5,282 nt of DNA from Lachnospiraceae bacterium (GTDB taxonomy: Bacteria > Bacillota > Clostridia > Lachnospirales > Lachnospiraceae): NCBI GenBank assembly GCA_014804385.1, contig JAAUZW010000020.1, positions 22,506 to 27,787 of the forward strand, written 5' to 3'. Below the pieces are notes generated by a model. It did not search any database. It worked only from the letters and a program-made list of their open reading frames with translations, and was not told the origin of the DNA. Made by a program: the position numbers and the translations under genes. This document shows, one piece after another, positions 1 to 4,599 of this stretch (positions within the stretch are counted from its first letter, which is position 1; every line of letters starts with the position of its first letter).

Positions 1-234
1 GACTGCGGCGGCTATATGGAGCCTGTGGCAGTCTGGGTCAGAAAAAACGGAGAGTGGGCAATCATACATCGTTGCCGCCAGTGCGGTCAAATGAGTTCTA
101 ATCGGATCGCGGCTGACGATAATCCCATGAAGCTTATGTCCATTGCAATGAAACCGCTTACATCATCCCCGTTTCCGCTGGAACGGATTGAAGAGATGAC
201 AAGGCTGATGGGCGGGGAAGGAAGGATATCCTAG
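1..234 (+). CDS. RNHCP domain-containing protein, 3' portion only
   Basis: Frame 1 is open from the first base to the TAG at 232-234, giving 77 C-terminal residues; the true start lies upstream of the window. The visible part starts with Asp-Cys-Gly-Gly, followed by a Met-Glu-Pro segment, then His23-Arg-Cys25-x-x-Cys28-Gly, then Asn-Arg-Ile and Asp-Asp, ending in an MSIA...KPL...PFPLE tail. This order matches the C-terminal half of the RNHCP family as I know it, small proteins named for a conserved Arg-Asn-His-Cys-Pro motif that would lie in the missing part. The Cys-x-x-Cys pair and the upstream Cys/His suggest zinc binding. No biochemical function is established for the family to my knowledge. 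A strong terminator follows 45 bases after the stop, so this is the end of its transcript. An internal ATG at 16 lies inside the conserved domain and is not the start. Confidence 0.85.
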   Translation, partial: DCGGYMEPVAVWVRKNGEWAIIHRCRQCGQMSSNRIAADDNPMKLMSIAMKPLTSSPFPLERIEEMTRLMGGEGRIS

Positions 235-278
235 AATCATGTGTCATTGCGGCAAATTGCTCTGACAAGGTAAGTATG

Positions 279-309
279 AAAAAAGAGAGAAGAGATTCTC
301 TCTTTTTTT
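279..309 (+). terminator. Rho-independent terminator after the RNHCP gene
   Basis: A perfect 12-bp inverted repeat pairs 279-290 (AAAAAAGAGAGA) with 297-308 (TCTCTCTTTTTT) around a 6-base loop. The 3' arm runs into a tract of seven T. The A-tract on the 5' side could also allow termination from the other strand. It closes the RNHCP transcript and marks the left edge of the AT-rich block. Confidence 0.85.
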
Positions 310-371
310 ATGTCATGAGAAAACATTTCAAAATTCTAAGGAAAAGGAGGTTTAAGCAATTTATAATAAAA

Positions 372-400
372 TTGTGTGTATATTCGTGGTAAAGTAATAT
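372..400 (+). promoter_or_regulatory. Putative promoter upstream of the minigene and CD3324-family gene
   Basis: Two overlapping readings are possible. One is TTGTGT at 372-377, a 17-base spacer and TAATAT at 395-400. The other is an extended -10, TG-G-TAAAGT, at 387-395. Each hexamer departs from consensus, so neither is strong. The same TGTG...GTGGTAA..TAAT pattern recurs at 1001-1032 ahead of the CPBP gene, which supports a functional element. Confidence 0.4.
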
Positions 401-440
401 TGTTAGTTATTTCAGTAAACTGGATAGTAAAGTTTGATAA

Positions 441-458
441 ATCTGGAATTTACCAGAT
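441..458. repeat. Perfect 6+6 inverted repeat, possible operator
   Basis: ATCTGG at 441-446 and CCAGAT at 453-458 are perfect reverse complements around a 6-base AT-rich spacer, which suits a dimeric DNA-binding protein. It lies just upstream of the minigene's ribosome binding site. Bases 449-460 reappear inverted at 922-933, downstream of the CD3324-family gene. Operator function is inference; the repeat is seen directly. Confidence 0.4.
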
Positions 459-483
459 ATAAAACCTGAAGGGAGGCTTACAT

Positions 484-510
484 ATGAGAAGATATGTTAT
501 GTTTGCATAG
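484..510 (+). CDS. Putative 8-residue leader peptide (MRRYVMFA)
   Basis: An ATG at 484 is preceded by GGGAGG at 471-476, seven bases upstream, which is close to ideal. The frame reads eight codons and stops at TAG 508-510. The stop lies in the base of the 5' arm of the hairpin at 507-555, so a ribosome finishing this peptide would disturb that structure. This layout is known from leader peptides that control a downstream gene by attenuation. The peptide has no recognised homologue or known stalling motif. It could equally be the start of a gene broken by mutation, since a small deletion at the duplicated GCAT at 505-513 would add only five residues before the next stop. Confidence 0.35.
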   Translation: MRRYVMFA

Positions 511-555
511 CATCGGCTATTGCAATGTAAAATTAATTGTTATAGCCAATGCTGT
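507..555 (+). promoter_or_regulatory. Long imperfect stem-loop in the leader of the CD3324-family gene
   Basis: Bases 507-526 pair with 536-555 at 18 of 20 positions, counting two G-U pairs. Mismatches fall at 514/548 and 521/541, and the 9-base loop is at 527-535. No T-tract follows, so it is not a standard terminator. It sits between the stop of the 8-codon minigene and the ribosome binding site at 576-581. A leader or attenuator structure, or an RNA-stability element, is the likeliest role; an imperfect palindrome from a decayed mobile element is the alternative. Confidence 0.5.
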
Positions 556-586
556 TTCTAAAAATATACTTATTTAGGAGGCAAAC

Positions 587-871
587 ATGGGCTATATAAA
601 AGCAGAAGAGATTCTGCCTATTGAAATAATTGAACTGATACAGCGGTATGTTGACGGAACAAACATATATATTCCGAGGAAGCAGGAAAACAGACAAAAA
701 TGGGGAACAAAAACCTCTTACAAGTGTGAATTGCAAAATAGGAATCAAATGATTTATAAAGACTATTTAGCCGGCGAGCCTGTTTGTGAACTGGCGAAGA
801 ATTATTATCTATCCCCCAAAAGCATACAGCGAATTATCAGACAGAAAAAAGAGGAATGTGAGCTTGCGTAA
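587..871 (+). CDS. CD3324 family protein (Mor-like helix-turn-helix)
   Basis: The 94-residue product has the hallmarks I associate with the CD3324 family of Firmicutes: an N-terminal helical segment opening with Y-I-K-A-E-E-I-L-P, then Q-R-Y-V-D-G, I-Y-I-P-R-K, a W-G-x-K-T-S turn near residue 40, and a C-terminal helix-turn-helix at about 66-85 (ELAKNYYLSPKSIQRII). The family resembles the C-terminal DNA-binding part of Mor-type transcription activators, so a cytoplasmic DNA-binding regulator is likely; its targets are unknown. The start is supported by AGGAGG at 576-581, five bases from the ATG. The gene is monocistronic, since its terminator begins within the last codons. The inverted repeat at 441-458 lies upstream and could be its own operator, but that is inference. 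Confidence 0.8.
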   Translation: MGYIKAEEILPIEIIELIQRYVDGTNIYIPRKQENRQKWGTKTSYKCELQNRNQMIYKDYLAGEPVCELAKNYYLSPKSIQRIIRQKKEECELA

Positions 872-890
872 ATGCGGCTCACGTTTTTTT
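856..890 (+). terminator. Rho-independent terminator overlapping the 3' end of the CD3324-family gene
   Basis: Bases 856-863 (ATGTGAGC) pair with 877-884 (GCTCACGT), eight base pairs including one G-U, around a 13-base loop and followed by T 884-890. The 5' arm uses the last codons of the gene and the stop codon at 869-871 sits in the loop. Confidence 0.8.
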
Positions 891-958
891 ATAATAAAGG
901 ATAGGGTGTATGTATTCAAAAATATCTGGTAAACTATGAAAAACAAATTGGAGGAAAT

Positions 959-994
959 ATGACAAATGGAAAAGAGAGTTTAATCAAAATTTAA
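959..994 (+). pseudogene. Eleven-codon reading frame with a good ribosome binding site, possible gene remnant
   Basis: GGAGG at 950-954 precedes an ATG at 959 by four bases. The frame MTNGKESLIKI ends at TAA 992-994. A one-base loss in the AAAA at 986-989 would extend it by about ten codons to TAA 1022-1024. I recognise no protein. It may be the start of a decayed gene, or a short leader for the CPBP gene, although the best promoter candidate for that gene lies after it. A real, expressed microprotein cannot be excluded. Confidence 0.25.
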
Positions 995-1014
995 TGGAAA
1001 TGCGTGTGTGCTTG

Positions 1015-1023
1015 TGGTAAGAT
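1015..1023 (+). promoter_or_regulatory. Putative extended -10 promoter for the CPBP-GNAT pair
   Basis: TG-G-TAAGAT at 1015-1023 fits an extended -10 element, which can work without a good -35; no clear -35 is visible. The start would fall near 1030, giving a leader of about 50 bases. The surrounding 32 bases match 373-404 at 22 positions without gaps. An alternative is TTGAAC at 1031-1036 with TTTAAA at 1054-1059, spaced 17, but it leaves almost no leader before the ribosome binding site. Confidence 0.35.
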
Positions 1024-1029
1024 AATGAC

Positions 1030-1044
1030 GTTGAACAATTCAAC
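1030..1044. repeat. Perfect 6+3+6 inverted repeat, operator-like
   Basis: GTTGAA at 1030-1035 and TTCAAC at 1039-1044 are perfect reverse complements around CAA. The repeat lies a few bases downstream of the putative -10 at 1018-1023, covering the expected transcription start. A repressor site is one explanation; a small 5' hairpin in the transcript is another. Confidence 0.35.
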
Positions 1045-1082
1045 AGATCGGGATTTAAAGTGTGAATTAGGAGATAAAAATA

Positions 1083-1715
1083 ATGAGTAACTATATTAGA
1101 AAGAATATGATACCAATCATAATAGAAACCGCGTTCATCATATCTTGCTTTATCATTCCAACGGAATATTTTATTTATACTAATTTTATCTTTTACTTGT
1201 TATTGCTAGTGTATTTCTGCATAAAGAAAGATTTTTCGTTGAAAGAATGGTTAAATAACATAAAGAGTGGAAAAGGATTTTGGAAACAAGTAATTATTAC
1301 AGCATTTCTTTTTATTATGGCAATTATAATAACAATGATTTTAGAAAATATATTTCCAAAATACAATACCGGAATGATTGCACTAAGAGGGAACAGTGGG
1401 TTAACATTAACAATATTTGCAATATCTACAATATTATTGCCAGCAATTACGGAAGAAACATTTTATAGAAAAAATTTGATCTCTTTTCAGAGCAAAGGAA
1501 TACTCCTGATTACAACTTTATTAAGTATGTTCTTGTATGCTTTAGAACATTCATTGACGATATGGGGAATATTTTTAACTATGATATGGGCATTACCATT
1601 AAGTATTTCGTATATTAAGACTAAAAATATATATGTACCAATGACAGCACATTTTATAGGGAATTTATTGGGAAATGGAATAGACGTTATTATGGCTATC
1701 ATTTTAATAATATAG
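1083..1715 (+). CDS. CPBP family intramembrane glutamic endopeptidase (Abi/CAAX-type)
   Basis: This 210-residue protein is almost entirely hydrophobic, with about six or seven membrane segments (roughly 8-28, 30-47, 69-89, 106-121, 138-155, 158-176, 183-208). It carries the family's catalytic signature in order: Glu124-Glu125-Thr-Phe-Tyr-Arg129 (EExxxR), His156 in the second motif, and His190-Phe-Ile-Gly-Asn194 (HxxxN). The second motif reads Tyr152-x-x-x-His instead of the usual Phe-x-x-x-His, a mild change. Family members are membrane proteases; bacterial ones are often linked to bacteriocin maturation or self-immunity, but no bacteriocin gene is visible here, so the substrate is unknown. 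AGGAG at 1069-1073, nine bases before the ATG, supports this start. The GNAT gene follows after a 34-base gap with no terminator, so the two are probably co-transcribed. The gene is strongly AT-rich compared with those right of 2290, which suggests acquisition by transfer. Confidence 0.88.
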   Translation: MSNYIRKNMIPIIIETAFIISCFIIPTEYFIYTNFIFYLLLLVYFCIKKDFSLKEWLNNIKSGKGFWKQVIITAFLFIMAIIITMILENIFPKYNTGMIALRGNSGLTLTIFAISTILLPAITEETFYRKNLISFQSKGILLITTLLSMFLYALEHSLTIWGIFLTMIWALPLSISYIKTKNIYVPMTAHFIGNLLGNGIDVIMAIILII

Positions 1716-1749
1716 GTTCCATAAAAATCGATATTTGCAGAGGAATATT

Positions 1750-2250
1750 ATGGAACTGAAAACACTTAGACTATATATTCGCGATTTACGAGAAGATGAT
1801 TGGATACAAATGAAAAGTCTGTTCATCGACTTTAATGATTCAAAGTATGCCGCTTATGACAGACCTCTGCCCACAGAGGATGCAGAAATAGAAGCATTGA
1901 CAAAACAATTTGTTGAAAACAGCTTATTTTTTGCAATACATTTACTGGATAAAAATCAGATGATTGGCTATGTATGCTTTCATAAAGAGGAAGAACAATA
2001 TGATTTAGGATACTGTTTTCATTCGACATATCATTCAAATGGATATGCATATGAAAGCATAAAGGCACTTATTGATTATTTTGTTCGAGAATATAAAGCA
2101 ATTACATTTACAGCGGGAACAGCGCTTGCCAATATACCATCTTGCAAATTGTTAGAAAAATTAGGCTTTGAGTGCGTTTCGACGGAAGAAATATCATTCA
2201 ATGAAGATTTTTCATTCGAGGGTGGGAATTTTATATTGAATTTACAATAG
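1750..2250 (+). CDS. GNAT family N-acetyltransferase
   Basis: The 166-residue product has the GNAT order: an N-terminal strand and helix (L-x-T-x-R-L-x-I-R-x-L-x-x-D-D, residues 4-17), a central sheet (FAIHLLDKNQMIGYVCF, about 61-77), the acetyl-CoA-binding motif A with His95-Ser-Asn-Gly-Tyr-Ala100 leading into helix 3, and the late motif Asn128-x-x-Ser-x-x-x-Leu-x-x-x-Leu-Gly-Phe140. It resembles the RimJ/RimL-like group, which acetylates amino groups on proteins or small molecules; the substrate cannot be told from sequence. I chose ATG 1750 because AGAGGA at 1739-1744 is well placed for it and the conserved domain starts at once. An in-frame TTG at 1735 would add five residues but has no ribosome binding site. 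It lies 34 bases downstream of the CPBP gene and shares its AT-rich composition. It could modify a toxin or antibiotic, but nothing here shows that. Confidence 0.85.
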   Translation: MELKTLRLYIRDLREDDWIQMKSLFIDFNDSKYAAYDRPLPTEDAEIEALTKQFVENSLFFAIHLLDKNQMIGYVCFHKEEEQYDLGYCFHSTYHSNGYAYESIKALIDYFVREYKAITFTAGTALANIPSCKLLEKLGFECVSTEEISFNEDFSFEGGNFILNLQ

Positions 2251-2269
2251 ACAACTTCGTGCTTGTCTA
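2248..2269. terminator. Short hairpin between convergent GNAT and apbE genes
   Basis: TAGACAA at 2248-2254 and TTGTCTA at 2263-2269 form a perfect 7-bp stem with an 8-base loop; its first three bases are the GNAT stop codon. Neither strand has a T-tract after the stem, so it would be a weak terminator at best. It is the only terminator candidate for either convergent gene in this gap. Confidence 0.35.
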
Positions 2270-2287
2270 AATAACCTATCCAACAGA

Positions 2288-3322
2288 TTAGGGAAAGTTC
2301 TCGGAGCGGTACTGTGTGCCGTCCTTTGTGATCAAGAGATATGCCACGTTCTCCCTGTCGAGATACTGCCGTCCTTCCTCAAGCCCCATGCAAAGGCAGG
2401 AAGTGGAGAAGGCGTCCGCTTTTGTGGAGGACTCACAGATAATGGTCACACTGGCCAGTTCGTTATCCACGGGATAGCCTGTGGAGGTGTCCAGAACATG
2501 ATGATAGAGGGTGTCCCCCTCATAAAAATATCGCTCATAGATACCGGAGGTCACCACGGAAGTATTCCGGACCTCCACGGTGTCCAGGGCTGTTCCTTCA
2601 GGGGCGAAGGGCTCTTGAATACCGATCCGAAAGGGAGAGCCGTCCGGTTTTTCGCCGATGGTGATCACATTGCCTCCCAGACTGATGCAGGCGCTCTCGA
2701 CACCCTGTGAGAGCAGATACTCCTTCATTTTGTCGGCGATGTAGCCCTTGGCGATGAATCCCAGATCGATGGCAGCCTTCGGATCTTGTAGAGTGACGGT
2801 GTTATAGACGGGTTCTCCGGTCTCTTCTGATGGGCTGACGCCAAAGCGGATGGTATCGTAAGAGACATGGGAGAGAGCCTCTTTGACGGCGGTATCTTTC
2901 GGCACCTGTGCCTTCTCTTCGGAGCGGAAGTTCCAAAGCTCGCTGACAGGGCGGATGGTGGGATCGATTCGTCCCTCTGTTGTGTTAGCGTAGTCCACTG
3001 CTGTCACAAGAAGGGAGACCGTCTCCTCTGATACTGTGACGGGTTTGCCGTTTCCATGGTTGATGCTCCACACATCGGAGCCCTCTTTGGTTGCACTGAA
3101 AAGGGTCTCATATTTTTCCGCCAGTGCAAAACACCCGTCCAGAATAGCCTCATCCTCCGTATCATACAAAGTGATTTGAATTACCGTATCAAAATAGAAA
3201 CCTGTGCGGGAGATGGGTTCTGTATTTTTTGTACAGCCAATCATCATGGATGTAATGGATAATAGTAAAATAAATAAAAGAATGATATGCAATTTTGCTC
3301 TTGTTTTTTTTCCCAGATTCAT
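2288..3322 (-). CDS. apbE: FAD:protein FMN transferase, ApbE family lipoprotein
   Basis: ApbE enzymes move FMN from FAD onto a Thr or Ser of target proteins outside the cytoplasm, with Mg2+; known targets include NQR/Rnf subunits and secreted FMN-binding-domain reductases. The 344-residue product is of usual family length. Residues 1-30 are a lipoprotein signal: a basic start, a hydrophobic core at 11-27 and a lipobox Met-Ile-Gly-Cys30, with Met in place of the commoner Leu. Family motifs follow: Asp120-Pro-Thr-Ile-x-Pro (with W130-N-F), Ala185... Asp186-Leu-Gly-Phe-Ile-Ala-Lys-Gly193, Ser214-Leu-Gly-Gly-Asn218, Thr258-Ser-Gly-x-Tyr-Glu-Arg, His274-His-x-x-Asp-x-x-x-Gly-Tyr-Pro, and the Mg-binding Asp303-Ala-x-Ser-Thr307. 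It looks intact and active. The ribosome binding site is poor: GAAAGG lies about 15 bases from the ATG. No flavinylation target is in the window. It is divergent from the GH25 gene, with a 98-base shared upstream region. Confidence 0.93.
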   Translation of the reverse strand: MNLGKKTRAKLHIILLFILLLSITSMMIGCTKNTEPISRTGFYFDTVIQITLYDTEDEAILDGCFALAEKYETLFSATKEGSDVWSINHGNGKPVTVSEETVSLLVTAVDYANTTEGRIDPTIRPVSELWNFRSEEKAQVPKDTAVKEALSHVSYDTIRFGVSPSEETGEPVYNTVTLQDPKAAIDLGFIAKGYIADKMKEYLLSQGVESACISLGGNVITIGEKPDGSPFRIGIQEPFAPEGTALDTVEVRNTSVVTSGIYERYFYEGDTLYHHVLDTSTGYPVDNELASVTIICESSTKADAFSTSCLCMGLEEGRQYLDRENVAYLLITKDGTQYRSENFP

Positions 3323-3347
3323 TTAGCTGTTTTTTACCTTTCGAAAT

Positions 3348-3376
3348 TTGCCATTTTGTTGATATCATGGTATCAT
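3348..3376 (+). promoter_or_regulatory. Sigma-A-type promoter for the GH25-family gene
   Basis: TTGCCA at 3348-3353, a 17-base spacer and TATCAT at 3371-3376 form a near-consensus promoter, helped by an extended -10 TG at 3368-3369. The start would fall near 3383, leaving a leader of about 38 bases that contains the AGAGGAG ribosome binding site at 3403-3409. Confidence 0.65.
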
Positions 3377-3401
3377 AACATCGAACAAAAAAACAGAGCA
3401 A
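3372..3401 (-). promoter_or_regulatory. Putative divergent promoter for apbE
   Basis: Read on the minus strand, TTGCTC (3401-3396), an 18-base spacer and TATGAT (3377-3372) form a plausible promoter. Its -10 lies on the same base pairs as the -10 of the plus-strand promoter, so the two would compete for polymerase. The leader before the apbE ATG would be about 45 bases. Confidence 0.45.
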
Positions 3402-3420
3402 CAGAGGAGTGTTTTAGAAA

Positions 3421-4599
3421 ATGAAATTACCGGGGGAAGAGGAAGCAGGGGGCGGCATGGGTCCCTCCGTGATCTATATGATCGTCGGCGTATCCGCCTT
3501 TATCCTGATCGTTCTGTTGGCCGTATTTCGCAATAATGACAAAAAAAGGAGCAGCAGTGAATATCTGCAGGAGATGCGGAGTCAACAGGAGACAGCTGTG
3601 CAGGAAGAGGAACGTGCGATTCAGGAAGAGAAGGAAGCGGCGCCCAAGCTTCGGGCGGAGGATCTGGATTTCTGGGATATGTATCCGGAAGAGACCGAAG
3701 AGCCTGAGGAAGAGAAAAAGACGGCGGAAAGTTCTAATAGAAATCCTTACACGGAGAAAGCCGAAAAGGAGAAGGAAAAGGATAAGGAGGCGGAGCGCCA
3801 GAAGGAAGAGGAGGAGCGCAACGATCCTGCCACGGACGGCAAGCACACTCTGATCACGAACCGTGACGGTTCGGAGGAGTGGGTGCTGATCAGCCCCTAT
3901 CTGAAAAAGAATACCTATGATTTTACCAACATGGAAGATAAGGCCGGACTGAAGCGCTATATAGAGAACGGCAGAAAAACCTCCTACGTGGGAGTGGATA
4001 TTTCCAAACATACGGGTAAGATTTATTTCCCAAGCCTCAAGGCGGCAGGGGTGGATTATGTGATGATCCGGTTGGGAAGCCGGGGCTATAGCACGGGACA
4101 GATCACGCTGGATGAGAATTTTAAGGAAAACATCGAAGGAGCGATAGAGGCACAGCTGGATGTGGGAGTTTATTTTTATTCTCAGGCAATTTCCCAGGAT
4201 GAGGCGGTTCAGGAGGCAAATTTTGTGGTGCAGAATCTGGAGCCCTACAGGGGAAAAGTGAAATATCCCGTTGCCTTTAACATGGGTTTTGTGTCCAATG
4301 ATAAATCCAGAATAGAGGGGCTGAGCAGAGAGGATAAGACGGCGGTGACGGTCAGTTTTTTGGAGGGCGTTAAGGCGGCGGGCTATGTGCCCATGGTTTA
4401 TGGCGATAAAGAATGGCTGCTCAAAGAAGTGGATCTGACCAAGTTGCAGGATTTTGATGTGTGGCTTTCTCAGGAGGAGGATATTCCCGATTATCCTTAT
4501 CTGTATACTATGTGGCAGTATGATACAGACGGTGTATTAAATGGAATAGACGGCGGGGCGGACTTAAATATCTGCTTTGTCGGCTATTCGGAGCGATAA
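3421..4599 (+). CDS. Membrane-anchored GH25 (lysozyme-fold) family protein lacking the catalytic D-x-E
   Basis: The 392-residue product has one membrane segment (about 16-36), a highly charged Glu/Lys/Arg-rich segment (about 41-136, probable coiled coil or stalk), a small linker (137-186) and a C-terminal GH25 domain (about 188-388). GH25 enzymes are muramidases that cut peptidoglycan. Diagnostic stretches are Gly191-Val-Asp193-Ile-Ser, Ile216-Arg-Leu-Gly-Ser-Arg-Gly-Tyr, Gly249-Val-Tyr-Phe-Tyr-Ser-Gln-Ala256, Tyr282-Pro-Val-Ala-Phe, Ala320-Gly-Tyr-x-Pro-Met-x-Tyr327, Met364-Trp-Gln-Tyr and Ala380-Asp381-Leu-Asn. Asp193 and Asp381 are kept, but the catalytic Asp-x-Glu that normally follows Pro-Val-x-Phe reads Asn287-Met-Gly289. 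Loss of hydrolase activity is therefore likely, leaving glycan binding or a structural role. Basic residues follow the membrane segment and acidic ones precede it, unusual for a domain meant to be outside. AGAGGAG at 3403-3409 supports the ATG at 3421; ATG 3457 (Met13) is an alternative that keeps the membrane segment. It has its own promoter and overlaps the next gene tail to tail. Confidence 0.88.
   Translation: MKLPGEEEAGGGMGPSVIYMIVGVSAFILIVLLAVFRNNDKKRSSSEYLQEMRSQQETAVQEEERAIQEEKEAAPKLRAEDLDFWDMYPEETEEPEEEKKTAESSNRNPYTEKAEKEKEKDKEAERQKEEEERNDPATDGKHTLITNRDGSEEWVLISPYLKKNTYDFTNMEDKAGLKRYIENGRKTSYVGVDISKHTGKIYFPSLKAAGVDYVMIRLGSRGYSTGQITLDENFKENIEGAIEAQLDVGVYFYSQAISQDEAVQEANFVVQNLEPYRGKVKYPVAFNMGFVSNDKSRIEGLSREDKTAVTVSFLEGVKAAGYVPMVYGDKEWLLKEVDLTKLQDFDVWLSQEEDIPDYPYLYTMWQYDTDGVLNGIDGGADLNICFVGYSER

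Larger units (their letters stand above)
310..586. other. AT-rich intergenic leader region without a full-length gene
   Basis: Together with 235-278 this stretch has no convincing gene of normal size. It holds an orphan AGGAGG at 345-350 with no start codon at a usable distance, a promoter-like element at 372-400, a perfect inverted repeat at 441-458, a ribosome binding site plus 8-codon reading frame at 471-510, a long imperfect hairpin at 507-555, and finally the AGGAGG at 576-581 serving the gene at 587. The order resembles a regulated 5' leader for that gene. Decayed coding DNA is the other reading, since orphan ribosome binding sites are typical of gene remnants. Confidence 0.5.

Noticed and set aside
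471..510. A macrolide-type ribosome-stalling leader peptide
   Set aside because: The peptide lacks the known Arg/Lys-x-Arg/Lys stalling motif and the downstream gene is a DNA-binding protein, not a methylase or ABC-F protein; I kept only the generic leader hypothesis.
533..748. A 71-codon minus-strand frame over the start of the CD3324-family gene
   Set aside because: It resembles no family and lies opposite a well-supported gene with its own ribosome binding site and terminator.
310..2290. A complete mobile element or defence island
   Set aside because: No transposase, integrase, recombinase, toxin-antitoxin pair or clear flanking direct repeats are visible, so only an accessory block is claimed.
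3600..3840. Tandem repeat in the Glu/Lys-rich region of the GH25 gene
   Set aside because: The segment is low-complexity in amino acids, but I could find no regular repeating unit at the DNA level.
3536..3853. An Arg-rich 105-codon plus-strand frame
   Set aside because: It is the shifted frame of the same charged stretch; there is no ribosome binding site and the composition is a by-product of AAG/GAG/CGG repeats.
3427..4011. A 194-codon minus-strand open frame opposite the GH25 gene
   Set aside because: It is a shadow of the Glu/Lys-rich coding segment: GAG/AAG codons read backwards give Leu/Phe-rich sequence without stops. The plus strand has the promoter, ribosome binding site and a recognisable domain.
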